Assembly: GCF_014639155.1 (NCBI RefSeq)
Contig: NZ_BMFT01000001.1
Location: 1,116,001 to 1,180,000, forward strand
Reading direction: 5' to 3'
DNA: 64,000 nucleotides
From: Paenibacillus segetis
Lineage (GTDB): Bacteria > Bacillota > Bacilli > Paenibacillales > Paenibacillaceae
Part shown: piece by piece, positions 9,010-17,639 of the stretch
Layout of the letters: every line of letters starts with the position of its first letter
Position numbering within the stretch: position 1 is the first letter of the stretch
Made by a program: the position numbers and the translations under genes
The notes under the pieces: model-generated
What the model saw: only the letters and a program-made list of their open reading frames with translations
Database searches by the model: none
What the model was told of the DNA's origin: nothing

Positions 9010-10713
9010 ATGTTAAGCACTGTAAAGAAACAATTATTTCTTGTATTAAGTCTTATTCTTGTAATTACAGCATTAACGGCATGCGGTAGCAGCAAGACCA
9101 ATGATAAGACGGCAAGCAGTGAAACACCGGTTAATAACGAGGTGGCAGCAACTGAGGAATCAGCGCTAAAAGACAAGTATGATCCAGCAGTTACGATTAC
9201 GACAGCATGGGGTGTCGATCCTGCGGTTCAATTTAAGAACGGTGAAACCATTGAAAATAACGTTGCGACGAAATGGGCGCTAGATACCTTCGGTATCGAA
9301 ATTAAATCACTGTGGTCCGTAACAGATACGAACAATGCGTTTGCAACGAAGCTCCGCTTAGCGATGTCTTCCGGACAGAAAATGCCTGATGTTCTTGTTG
9401 TCGGAAATAACGACAAGCAACTCGTATCCGACTTGGTTGAGTCCGGTTATTTCCGTGAAGTAGGTTCATTGTTTGACAAATATGCAAATGATACTTGGAA
9501 GAAATCCATGGAGCTCGATCCTTCGGTATGGAATCCATATATGAAGGATGGCGAAAAGATGGGAATCCCTGTCCTGGATTACGCCTATAACAACGATTAT
9601 ATTCTATGGATTCGTCAAGATTGGCTCGATAAGCTTAACATGAAGGCCCCAACGACTTTAGAAGAACTCGAAGCAGTAATGGAAGCATTCAAAAATAACA
9701 ATCCTGACGGCCTAGCACCAGATAAAGTTGTACCTCTTAGTATTGGGTTCAAATCTTCGATGAATACATGGATGGGTGATCCTTCCTGGGTCTTTGGTGC
9801 TTTTGGTACCATTCCACAACAATGGAATGAGGGTACGGATCAAACATTGGAATACGGGTCAGTTAATCCGGGAATGAAGCAAGGTCTACAAAAACTGAAT
9901 GAATGGTATACAAAAGGATATATTCCGAAAGAAGCAGCCCTTTGGGACGAGAATAAAACAGCAGAGCCGGCAGTTGCTGGAACGGCAGGAATCATTCCTG
10001 GTCCGTATTGGATGAGTGGTTGGCCGCTTGTTGATACTGCGAAGAACGTGAAAGATGCTGTATGGAAACCTATCGCACTGCCAATGGGAGCAGATGGGAA
10101 AGCGGGACGTCATGGGACTTCTTTCTCCAGCGCCGTCGTTCTGATCAACAAAGATATGAAGAATCCTGAAGCATTCTTTACTTACGAAAACTATATGTAT
10201 GATAATATCGCCAATCCACAAGTGGGAAGCCAATATGATATTGGTATTTTTAAAGGATATGATTATGATCTAGATGCGAATGGAAATCCAGTATATCTAG
10301 ACGATGTACCAGGCGGAGAAGTCAACGTTGTTCGTTATTTCCTTGTACGTGACGGTGCTCGGATTCCAGATGCACAGATGAAGGCACTTATGGAGCTTGC
10401 GGATGGAAAGACACCAGAGACTCGTGTAGAGAAAGATCTCGCGAATAACTTTGGTAAGGAGACTCCGGCAGCTGCCAAGGTCGTGATGTCTCAGCCAGAT
10501 GCTTCGTATATGGATATGTTCACGGGTCCTACAACAGAAACGATGAAAACGAAATGGGATTACCTCAAAAAAATCGAGTTGCAAACCTTTAACGAAATTA
10601 TTTACGGTCAAAAACCACTAGATGCCTTCGATAGCTTTGTTGCGAATTGGAAAAAATCTGGTGGCGAGCAGGTTACAAAAGAAGTAAACGAATGGTATAG
10701 TTCAGTGAAATAA
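9010..10713 (+). CDS. Lipoprotein solute-binding protein of a sugar ABC transporter (LplA-like)
   Basis: A 567-residue extracellular binding protein of the large LplA-type family. The start at 9010 has GGAGGGGG 6 bases upstream; the earlier in-frame ATG at 8983 has no site. The N-terminus is a lipoprotein signal: two lysines, a hydrophobic core, then lipobox LTAC with Cys about residue 25. A Ser/Thr/Asn-rich linker follows, then the periplasmic-binding fold rich in Trp, as expected for saccharide ligands. It should capture galacto-oligosaccharides for the two permeases. A very strong terminator follows, so its transcript is probably more abundant than that of the permeases. Confidence 0.92.
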   Translation: MLSTVKKQLFLVLSLILVITALTACGSSKTNDKTASSETPVNNEVAATEESALKDKYDPAVTITTAWGVDPAVQFKNGETIENNVATKWALDTFGIEIKSLWSVTDTNNAFATKLRLAMSSGQKMPDVLVVGNNDKQLVSDLVESGYFREVGSLFDKYANDTWKKSMELDPSVWNPYMKDGEKMGIPVLDYAYNNDYILWIRQDWLDKLNMKAPTTLEELEAVMEAFKNNNPDGLAPDKVVPLSIGFKSSMNTWMGDPSWVFGAFGTIPQQWNEGTDQTLEYGSVNPGMKQGLQKLNEWYTKGYIPKEAALWDENKTAEPAVAGTAGIIPGPYWMSGWPLVDTAKNVKDAVWKPIALPMGADGKAGRHGTSFSSAVVLINKDMKNPEAFFTYENYMYDNIANPQVGSQYDIGIFKGYDYDLDANGNPVYLDDVPGGEVNVVRYFLVRDGARIPDAQMKALMELADGKTPETRVEKDLANNFGKETPAAAKVVMSQPDASYMDMFTGPTTETMKTKWDYLKKIELQTFNEIIYGQKPLDAFDSFVANWKKSGGEQVTKEVNEWYSSVK

Positions 10714-10729
10714 ATATGAATTTTATTAC

Positions 10730-10770
10730 GCGAAGAATCCTTGATTTATCAAGGGTTTTTCGCTTTTTTT
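10730..10770 (+). terminator. Strong terminator between the binding-protein and permease genes
   Basis: A stem of about 15 pairs (GCGAAGAATCCTTGA against TCAAGGGTTTTTCGC, with two G-T pairs), a four-base loop and seven T. It would stop most transcripts after the binding-protein gene and set a high binding-protein to permease ratio. Confidence 0.88.
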
Positions 10771-10854
10771 GTCTCGAAAGCCTCTTTTTTCAAAAGTGGT
10801 TGTAATAGTGCCATCAATGTTGGTTTAGTCATGTTTTCGCAGGAAATAGACCGT

Positions 10855-10863
10855 TGCTATAAT
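10855..10863 (+). promoter_or_regulatory. Extended -10 promoter before the permease genes
   Basis: TGCTATAAT is a perfect -10 hexamer with the TGn extension. The -35 region (about 10835) is poor, as is usual with extended -10 promoters. It lies between the terminator at 10730-10770 and the permease ribosome binding site, so it could drive the permeases and glycosidases independently. Confidence 0.6.
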
Positions 10864-10903
10864 GTGGATGTTCAATATAAAAACAACGAGAGGGAGTGGA
10901 TTA

Positions 10904-11797
10904 ATGAGACAGCTCAAGATGAATTGGCAGTTCCATTTAATGATTTTACCATCACTTATATTTTTACTAGTATTTAGCTATCTGCCGATGGCTGGAATCG
11001 TCATAGCTTTTCAAAATTATAAACCTGCACTGGGTTTTACAGGGTCTGCTTGGGTGGGATTTGAGAACTTTCGTTTACTATTCGAACGAGAGGACAGCAT
11101 GCAAGTGATTTGGAACACGCTGATTATCGCCGTTCTAAAGATCATAGTTAACCTGGGGGCTCCTTTTGTCTTTGCGATATTCCTCAACGAAGTGCGGAAG
11201 CAATTTTTTAAACGTTATGTGCAGACCTTGGTCTACTTACCGCACTTTTTATCCTGGGTCATTCTAGGCGGTATTCTGGTTGACATCCTATCAACGGATG
11301 GGGGCTTAGTCAATCGTGCGTTAGAAGCTATAGGATTGTCCCCAATCTTCTTCTTGGGAGATGGAAGCTGGTTCCGAGTCACAGTCATTGTGACGGATGC
11401 ATGGAAAGAGTTTGGCTATGGCACAATCGTATTTCTTGCTGCATTAGCCGGCATCAATCCTTCTTTGTATGAAGCAGCTGAAGTGGATGGGGCGAGCCGT
11501 TGGAAGCAAACCCGGCACATTACGATTCCGTCGATGATTCCCATGGCGATTGTTGTAGGAACACTTGCACTCGGTAACATTTTAAATGCGGGATTTGACC
11601 AGATTTTCAACTTATATAATCCACTTGTCTATGAAAAAGGTGATATTATCGATACCTTCGTATATCGTACAGGGATTTTAAGCGGAGATTTAGGACTTGG
11701 TACAGCGGTGGGATTGTTTAAATCGGTGATTAGTATGATCCTCATCGTGATTTCCTATCGATTAGCGTATAAATGGGCAAATTACCGAATTTTCTAA
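10904..11797 (+). CDS. ABC sugar permease, LplB type
   Basis: A 297-residue inner-membrane permease of the MalF/LplB class with about six transmembrane helices. The EAA loop that docks on the ATPase reads EAAEVDGASRWKQTRHITIP. ATG 10904 is chosen because GAGAGGGAG is 8 bases upstream; the in-frame ATG at 10862 sits inside the -10 promoter element. The second permease follows after 17 bases. No ATPase gene is present, so the transporter probably uses a shared MsmX-like ATPase encoded elsewhere. Confidence 0.9.
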   Translation: MRQLKMNWQFHLMILPSLIFLLVFSYLPMAGIVIAFQNYKPALGFTGSAWVGFENFRLLFEREDSMQVIWNTLIIAVLKIIVNLGAPFVFAIFLNEVRKQFFKRYVQTLVYLPHFLSWVILGGILVDILSTDGGLVNRALEAIGLSPIFFLGDGSWFRVTVIVTDAWKEFGYGTIVFLAALAGINPSLYEAAEVDGASRWKQTRHITIPSMIPMAIVVGTLALGNILNAGFDQIFNLYNPLVYEKGDIIDTFVYRTGILSGDLGLGTAVGLFKSVISMILIVISYRLAYKWANYRIF

Positions 11798-11814
11798 GAA
11801 CGGAGTGAGAGGAC

Positions 11815-12693
11815 ATGTACCATAAAACCAAATCCTATCGCATATTCGCGATGTTTAACTATACGGGGCTATTTATTATTTCACTTTTATGTGTCTTACC
11901 GCTTGTTCACGTTCTAGCCGTATCATTTAGTGCGAAGTCAGCAGCTGATGCCAATATTGTGAGTTTGTGGCCTGTTGATTTCACATTAGAAGCTTACAAG
12001 AAGACGATGAATAATCCTGCATTTATTCTGTCCTTATGGGTATCAATAAAAAGAACAGTTATCGGAACGGGGCTTACGTTATTGCTTGCCTTCTTGGCAG
12101 CCTACCCGTTATCGAGAGAGAACAATCGATTTAAGGGACGTAACGTATATTCTTGGTTGTTTGTTTTCGCAATGGTGTTTAATGGAGGGCTCGTTCCTTT
12201 TTATATCATGATTCAAAAAGTCGGTCTCATGGGTTCTTTCTGGGCTCTTGTATTACCAGGTGCGGTCAATATATATCTAACGATATTAATGATGAACTTC
12301 TTTCGAGGGATTCCAAAGGAGCTGGAAGAGGCTGCGTTAATTGATGGCGCAGGTCATTTCAAAACATTGTTCTCCATCTTCTTACCGGTATCCAAACCGG
12401 CGATTGCGACTCTAGGACTATTCAGTATTGTATTTCACTGGAACTCTTGGTTTGATGGTCTATTGTATACGAATGCCCCGGGACAATATCCGCTTGCGAC
12501 ATTTTTGCAGACCGTCATTATTCAACGGGATATGAGTTCATTAAGTTTGGATCCGGTAACGATGGACTTGATCTCTCAGAAGACGGTGAATAGTGCCCAG
12601 ATCTTTATTGGGGCGTTGCCGGTGTTGATCATTTATCCATTTATGCAAAAGTATTTCGTGAAAGGTCTAGTCGTTGGTTCGGTGAAGGAATAA
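11815..12693 (+). CDS. ABC sugar permease, YtcP type
   Basis: A 292-residue partner permease of the MalG/YtcP class with six predicted membrane segments. The EAA loop reads ELEEAALIDGAGHFKTLFSI. It ends with the typical C-terminus QKYFVKGLVVGSVKE of this family. A GGAG site lies 9 bases before the ATG. With the upstream permease it forms the membrane channel for the LplA-like binding protein. A 12-base palindrome AGAACCGGTTCT plus T-run (12711-12728) follows it, too weak to call a terminator. Confidence 0.92.
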   Translation: MYHKTKSYRIFAMFNYTGLFIISLLCVLPLVHVLAVSFSAKSAADANIVSLWPVDFTLEAYKKTMNNPAFILSLWVSIKRTVIGTGLTLLLAFLAAYPLSRENNRFKGRNVYSWLFVFAMVFNGGLVPFYIMIQKVGLMGSFWALVLPGAVNIYLTILMMNFFRGIPKELEEAALIDGAGHFKTLFSIFLPVSKPAIATLGLFSIVFHWNSWFDGLLYTNAPGQYPLATFLQTVIIQRDMSSLSLDPVTMDLISQKTVNSAQIFIGALPVLIIYPFMQKYFVKGLVVGSVKE

Positions 12694-12756
12694 GCTTGGA
12701 AGAGTCGCTGAGAACCGGTTCTTTTTTTCAAAAAGACGCAAGGAGGATGTTGAATT

Positions 12757-13809
12757 TTGAAATTGAATTCATTTATTCATGGAATGGATGTCTCTTTTTT
12801 AGATGAAATAGAACAATCTGGCGGGACTTATTATGAAGGGGAAGAGAGAAAAGATGGCCTCGTCATTTTGCATGAAAGTGGTGTGAAATCGATTCGATTA
12901 CGGATATGGAATGATCCTTCAGGTGGTTATTGTAATTTGGATCGAACACTGCTGATGGCCAAACGTATTAAAGCGTTAGGTATGCATTTTTTACTTGATT
13001 TTCATTATTCCGATAAATGGGCTGATCCGGCGAATCAATGGAAACCTCAGGCGTGGGAAAGTCTTGATTTCGAGGGCCTAAAGGCAGCTGTCTATCAATA
13101 TACGTATGATGTACTAGATGCACTGAAGATGCAAGGAACCTTGCCAGATATGGTGCAAATCGGGAACGAAATTACTCCAGGAATGCTCTGGAAAGATGGA
13201 AAAGTAGATGGAGAATGTGATACAGATACGCAATGGGATGGGTTTACGCAGCTTGTGAAGTCAGGTATTGCCGGAGCGAAGTCCGTGGATACGAACCTGA
13301 ATATCATGATTCATATTGATCGGGGCGCTGATCTAGGGGCAAGTCAGTACTTTTATGATCGTTTTGCTCAATTCGAAGTGATATTCGATACGATTGGTCT
13401 TTCTTATTATCCTTGGTGGCACGGCACTTTAGAAGATTTGCGTAATAATTTAGAGAATCTATCCTTACGTTACAATAAAGATATTATTGTTGTTGAAACC
13501 GCATATCCTTGGACACTAGATCCTCGAGAGGGATTTCCGTTGATTGTTGAAAAGGAAGAGCAATTACATGAGGGATACGCTGCGACGGTTGAAGGACAAA
13601 CGAAGTATCTACAGGATTTGGTCCATGTCATTAAGCAAACACCAGGTGGGCGAGGGATTGGCTACTATTGGTGGGAGCCAGCATGGATTCCTGCTAAAGA
13701 AAAATGGTCTGTTGGACATGACAATAATTGGTCGAACTTAACCTTGTTCGATTATGAAGGACGCAAGCTTGGGACACTTGAATCTATAACTGAAGGGGAC
13801 GAAAGATAA
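12757..13809 (+). CDS. ganB: GH53 endo-beta-1,4-galactanase, apparently cytoplasmic
   Basis: A 350-residue GH53 (clan GH-A) enzyme that cuts beta-1,4-galactan chains. The acid/base Glu is in GNEITPGMLW (about residue 138) and the nucleophile Glu in VVETAYPW (about residue 247). The TTG start has AGGAGG 10 bases upstream. The protein begins straight with the catalytic domain (FIHGMDVSFLDEIEQSGG) and has no signal peptide, unlike the usual secreted GanB. It overlaps the GH42 gene by one base (TAATG). It probably trims imported galacto-oligosaccharides inside the cell. Confidence 0.9.
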   Translation: MKLNSFIHGMDVSFLDEIEQSGGTYYEGEERKDGLVILHESGVKSIRLRIWNDPSGGYCNLDRTLLMAKRIKALGMHFLLDFHYSDKWADPANQWKPQAWESLDFEGLKAAVYQYTYDVLDALKMQGTLPDMVQIGNEITPGMLWKDGKVDGECDTDTQWDGFTQLVKSGIAGAKSVDTNLNIMIHIDRGADLGASQYFYDRFAQFEVIFDTIGLSYYPWWHGTLEDLRNNLENLSLRYNKDIIVVETAYPWTLDPREGFPLIVEKEEQLHEGYAATVEGQTKYLQDLVHVIKQTPGGRGIGYYWWEPAWIPAKEKWSVGHDNNWSNLTLFDYEGRKLGTLESITEGDER

Positions 13810-15908
13810 TGAAGAAATATCCTCCGATTAGCAGCTCACTACCACGCATGATGCATGGTGCTGATTATAATCCGGATCAATGGCAGCGATATCCTGAGGT
13901 GTTGAAGGAAGATATTCGCTTAATGAAGCTAGCCAAATGCAATGTGATGTCTGTAGGGATATTCTCATGGGTATCTTTAGAACCAGAAGAAGGCATGTAT
14001 ACGTTTGAGTGGCTGGATAAGCTACTTGATTCGTTCGCCGAGAATGAAATTTATGTATTCCTAGCAACGCCAAGCGGTGCTCGTCCTGCCTGGATGTCTG
14101 TTAAATATCCTGAGGTACTTCGTGTTGGGCAGAACCGCGTAAGGAATCTGCACGGTTTCCGCCATAATCATTGTTATACCTCTCCGGTATATCGTGAAAA
14201 AACACGTGTGATGAATGAAAAGCTGGCGGAGCGTTATGGTAATCATCCTGCCGTGATCGGTTGGCATATTTCCAACGAATTCGGCGGTGATTGTCACTGC
14301 TCCTATTGTCAGGAGGCATTTCGACAGTGGTTACAGAACAAGTATGGAACTTTGGAAACGTTGAATCATGCTTGGTGGACGACGTTCTGGAGTCATACGA
14401 TTACAGATTGGAAGCAAATTGAATCCCCTGCTCCGCATGGTGAGACGCAGGTCCATGCGATGAATCTGGATTGGCGACGATTCGTGACAGACCAGACGGT
14501 GGATTTTTGCAGACATGAAATTGCACCATTACGAAAGTTCCGCCCCGATTTGCCTGTGACAACGAATTTGATGGGTGTCTATGAAGGGCTGAACTACTGG
14601 AAATTCGCCGATGTACTGGATGTTATCTCATGGGACAACTATCCTACTTGGCATGATCAGAAGCATGATCACGAGCAAGGTGCCTGGATTTCGATGGTGC
14701 ACGATATCAATCGCTCTTTAAAAGGCGGCAAGCCGTTTATGCTAATGGAGAGCACGCCAAGCATGACGAATTGGCAAGCGGTTAGCAAGCTTAAGAAGCC
14801 AGGGATGCATATGTTATCCTCTTTGCAAGCCGTTGCTCATGGTTCCGATACGGTTCAATATTTCCAATGGAGGAAGAGCAGAGGGTCAAGCGAAAAATTA
14901 CATGGAGCTGTTGTCGATCATGTGGGACATGAGCATACGCGTGTATTTCAGGATGTTACAGATGTGGGCGATGCCCTTGAACGGCTTGAAGATATTGTCG
15001 GAACGAGTGTACCCGCTGAAGTAGCCATCATTTTTGATTGGGAGAATCGGTGGGCGATCAAAGATTCTCAAGGTCCTCGAAACATCGGTACAGATCCGAA
15101 TGCTCCGGATTGGCACAGTGGGATGAAGCATGATGAGACCGTGAGCTGGCATTATCAAGCTTTTTGGGAGCAAGGGGTTGCAGTCGATATGATCGATATG
15201 GAATGCGACTTCTCAAAGTACAAGCTAATCATCGCCCCGATGTTATATATGGTCCGTCCGGGTGTTGGAGAGCGAATTGAGCGGTTTGTTGAAGCGGGAG
15301 GGACTTTTGTTGCTACGTATTGGTCCGGTATTGTGAATGAGAGCGATCTTTGCTTCCTAGACGGATTCCCAGGACCTTTAAGAAAGACGCTCGGAATCTG
15401 GTCGGAAGAAATCGATGGATTGTATGATGGAGAAATTAATCGGGTTATTCCCGTTGGTGATAATAAACTTGGTCTTAATACCACGTATGAAGCTATTGAT
15501 TTATGCGACTTGATTCATACAGAAGGAGCCGAGGTACTAGCTTCATACGGTGATGATTTTTACGCAGGCCGTCCTGCATTAACCGTAAATTCCTTGGGCC
15601 AGGGGCAAGCATATTATATAGCTTCTCGTAACACTCAGCCATTTTATGATGATTTTTATGCTTCATTGATTCATAGTTTACAATTGTCTCGATCCATTGA
15701 TACTGTGCTTCCAAAGGGTGTAACCGCGCAACTACGAACCGATGGTGAGCAAGATTATATCTTTGTGATGAACTTTACGAGCGAGGCACAGCAGGTGGTA
15801 CTGGACGAATCGATGTACATCCACCAATTAACCGGCGAGCCTATTGACTCATCGCAGCTTCAACTTACTGCATATGAGGTCGTCGTTCTTCGAAGAACAA
15901 GAACCTAA
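13809..15908 (+). CDS. ganA: GH42 beta-galactosidase
   Basis: A 699-residue GH42 enzyme releasing galactose from galacto-oligosaccharides in the cytoplasm. The acid/base Glu is in HISNEFGG (about residue 157) and the nucleophile in LMESTPSMTNW (about residue 314). A Cys cluster (CHCSYC, with NHCYTSP before it) matches the structural zinc site of this family. The trimerisation domain and C-terminal beta domain follow. Its ATG overlaps the GH53 stop, so both are co-translated and would degrade imported galactan fragments to galactose. A long hairpin terminator follows. Confidence 0.93.
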   Translation: MKKYPPISSSLPRMMHGADYNPDQWQRYPEVLKEDIRLMKLAKCNVMSVGIFSWVSLEPEEGMYTFEWLDKLLDSFAENEIYVFLATPSGARPAWMSVKYPEVLRVGQNRVRNLHGFRHNHCYTSPVYREKTRVMNEKLAERYGNHPAVIGWHISNEFGGDCHCSYCQEAFRQWLQNKYGTLETLNHAWWTTFWSHTITDWKQIESPAPHGETQVHAMNLDWRRFVTDQTVDFCRHEIAPLRKFRPDLPVTTNLMGVYEGLNYWKFADVLDVISWDNYPTWHDQKHDHEQGAWISMVHDINRSLKGGKPFMLMESTPSMTNWQAVSKLKKPGMHMLSSLQAVAHGSDTVQYFQWRKSRGSSEKLHGAVVDHVGHEHTRVFQDVTDVGDALERLEDIVGTSVPAEVAIIFDWENRWAIKDSQGPRNIGTDPNAPDWHSGMKHDETVSWHYQAFWEQGVAVDMIDMECDFSKYKLIIAPMLYMVRPGVGERIERFVEAGGTFVATYWSGIVNESDLCFLDGFPGPLRKTLGIWSEEIDGLYDGEINRVIPVGDNKLGLNTTYEAIDLCDLIHTEGAEVLASYGDDFYAGRPALTVNSLGQGQAYYIASRNTQPFYDDFYASLIHSLQLSRSIDTVLPKGVTAQLRTDGEQDYIFVMNFTSEAQQVVLDESMYIHQLTGEPIDSSQLQLTAYEVVVLRRTRT

Positions 15909-15927
15909 TAGTAAAGAAACGAACAAG

Positions 15928-15986
15928 CAGTAGTCAACAAGGGGTGATCGATATAACAACCCTTGTTAGATTACTGTTTTTCGTTC
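15928..15986 (+). terminator. Long terminator after the galactan operon
   Basis: CAGTAGTC-AACAAGGG pairs with CCCTTGTT-(A)-GATTACTG in a stem of about 16 pairs with one bulge, followed by TTTTTCGTT. It closes the carbohydrate island. The remaining 165 bases to the next gene are AT-rich and show no coding capacity. Confidence 0.75.
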
Positions 15987-16152
15987 GATAAGTGTCTTTC
16001 TAATATCTTGATTCACGGTTAAACGTCTTAATAAAAGTATAAATGAAGTACTACGCTTCCACCCCGCGTATCGTTATGATATATTTTTGATACATACTAT
16101 AAATCAATCGTTTGTTTGTAGTAATAATGATGCAAAGGAGTAGTTGCGAGCT

Positions 16153-16440
16153 ATGATTAAACATATCGTATTCTTTAAATTAAAAGATTCTTCTACGGAA
16201 AATGTAGAGAGAACTGCTAAGGTGCTCCGTGGTTTAGAAGGTAAAGTTGAACAACTTCGTAGTCTGGAAATCGGTCTCGATGTAATCCATTCTGCACGTT
16301 CTTACGACATTGCTCTCGTGGCGACTTTTGATTCACTAGAAGACTTGCAAGGATATCAAATCCATCCAGAGCATCAGAAGGTAATCCAGTACATGAATGA
16401 AGTACGTGAAAACTCAGTAGCTGTCGATTATGAATTTTAA
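16153..16440 (+). CDS. Dabb (stress-responsive A/B barrel) domain protein
   Basis: A 95-residue single-domain protein that starts MIKHIVFFKLKD, the typical first strand of the dimeric alpha-beta barrel family. Later blocks are SYDIALVATFDSLEDLQGYQ and HPEHQKV, also typical. An AAAGGAG site at 16134-16140 lies 12 bases before the ATG; the TTG at 16144 is too close to it. Biochemical role is unknown for most bacterial members. It is followed after 26 bases by a YutE-like gene. Confidence 0.8.
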   Translation: MIKHIVFFKLKDSSTENVERTAKVLRGLEGKVEQLRSLEIGLDVIHSARSYDIALVATFDSLEDLQGYQIHPEHQKVIQYMNEVRENSVAVDYEF

Positions 16441-16466
16441 TATTGCAAGGCTAGAGGAGGAATTCT

Positions 16467-16895
16467 ATGTACTACGTGAATCGAGAACAAATTGAACGTA
16501 GATTGAATGTACTACCTGAACTTGTAGAAGTCCTTAAAGCTGTCTCCTCTCAGCATGACAATTCGCTTATCCAGCGTTATGCCGCGGGACGAGCTCTTCA
16601 TCTGGCGATTGAAGTGGTTACGGATGTAGGGAGCTACTTAATTGACGGTTTTATTATGAGGGATGCTAGCAGCTATGAAGATATTATTGAAATCATTTAT
16701 GGTGAAGGTGTTATAGCGGGTGATTTACATTCGATATTGACTGAACTAGTTCGGCTACGCAAACCATTAGTACAAGATTATATCGATTGGGATGGACAAG
16801 CTGCTCAAGATCTTACACGTACACTTCCGACTTGGTTGGAAGCTTATTCTGAGCAGATTCGTCTTTACTTAGATAAAGAAGAAATCACATCTTGA
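16467..16895 (+). CDS. DUF86/HepT-like protein, YutE type
   Basis: A 142-residue all-helical protein of the DUF86 family. HepT toxins of this family are RNases with an R-x(4-6)-H-x-Y motif near the C-terminus. Here the equivalent stretch reads RKPLVQDYID, with Gln in place of the catalytic His, and no MNT nucleotidyltransferase antitoxin gene is adjacent. The GFIMRDASSYEDIIEIIYGE block is characteristic of the YutE branch. GAGGAGG precedes the ATG. A housekeeping role is more likely than a toxin-antitoxin role, but function is unknown. Confidence 0.75.
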   Translation: MYYVNREQIERRLNVLPELVEVLKAVSSQHDNSLIQRYAAGRALHLAIEVVTDVGSYLIDGFIMRDASSYEDIIEIIYGEGVIAGDLHSILTELVRLRKPLVQDYIDWDGQAAQDLTRTLPTWLEAYSEQIRLYLDKEEITS

Positions 16896-17020
16896 CAAGC
16901 GATCAAAAATTTTGGGCTGAAACGAGTGTCGGGACAATCCGTAGTTGCTTATAATGAATTAATTATATAGGCATTAGCCCTGGGTTGTGCTAGGTGATGC
17001 CAAATAGGGAGAGATGGAAA

Positions 17021-17461
17021 ATGAGCAAAGGGAACAAAGGTTGGTTATGGGGTGCGGCAATTGGTACGGTTGTTGGTTCGGTGACAGCGTTGCTGTTCGC
17101 TCCAAAGCCAGGGCGTGAGTTACGTAAGGATATCGCTGTAGGTGCTCGCCAAGTTGGTGAGAAAACAGCGGAAGTTGCAGAAAAAGTGGGCGAACAAAGT
17201 GCTATATTGGCTGAAAAGGTGAAGGATACTACAGAAGGTCTCATTCATGACTTCCAAGCATGGCGCGCTAGCAAACAAGAAGACAGTGAGGAGAAGGTTG
17301 TGATAGTATCATCCTTCTCTGATGAGAGCGTAGTCTCTGAAGAAGAAGAGCAGATCGCGCTGATTGGGGTTTCTACTGATGAAGAAGAAACAGTGACAGT
17401 GGTTGAAGACGAAGTTGTTGCTGAAATTGCTGCTGATTCTGAAGAGGAAAGTAATTCATAA
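17021..17461 (+). CDS. YtxH-domain general stress-type protein
   Basis: A 146-residue protein. The N-terminus (WLWGAAIGTVVGSVTALLFAPKPGRELRKDI) is the YtxH domain: a glycine-rich membrane helix followed by the FAPKPGRELR signature. An amphipathic helix and then an acidic, Glu/Ser/Val-rich tail (about residues 90-146) follow. The ATG at 17021 is chosen over GTG/ATG at 16994-16997 because AGGGAGAG is just upstream. Family members are linked to general stress; function is not defined. A good terminator follows. Confidence 0.8.
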   Translation: MSKGNKGWLWGAAIGTVVGSVTALLFAPKPGRELRKDIAVGARQVGEKTAEVAEKVGEQSAILAEKVKDTTEGLIHDFQAWRASKQEDSEEKVVIVSSFSDESVVSEEEEQIALIGVSTDEEETVTVVEDEVVAEIAADSEEESNS

Positions 17462-17481
17462 GAAGCGACATCCAAGTGCGA

Positions 17482-17506
17482 AGAGACCCGGTTCGGGTCT
17501 CTTTTT
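17482..17506 (+). terminator. Terminator after the YtxH gene
   Basis: Perfect 9-bp arms AGAGACCCG and CGGGTCTCT with a 3-base loop and five T. Confidence 0.92.
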
Positions 17507-17639
17507 ACGTTGTATAAGCCTGGAAAAAGGACTCAATCCTTGTGCCACCTTATGAATTGGGTTAAAATTTAGGTACGCTTTATGCTGTACAGACATAAAG
17601 TAACGGAGAGATTTCTAAACTAACAACAAAGGAAGCGGT

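Noticed and set aside
10741-10977. 78-codon plus-strand frame over the permease leader
   Set aside because: It runs out of the terminator hairpin and through the promoter and start of the permease in another frame.
12711-12728. AGAACCGGTTCT plus T-run as a terminator between permease and GH53 genes
   Set aside because: Only four base pairs are possible with a four-base loop, too weak for efficient termination. The genes are likely co-transcribed.
16467-16895. HepT-MNT toxin-antitoxin pair
   Set aside because: No MNT nucleotidyltransferase gene is adjacent and the catalytic His is replaced.
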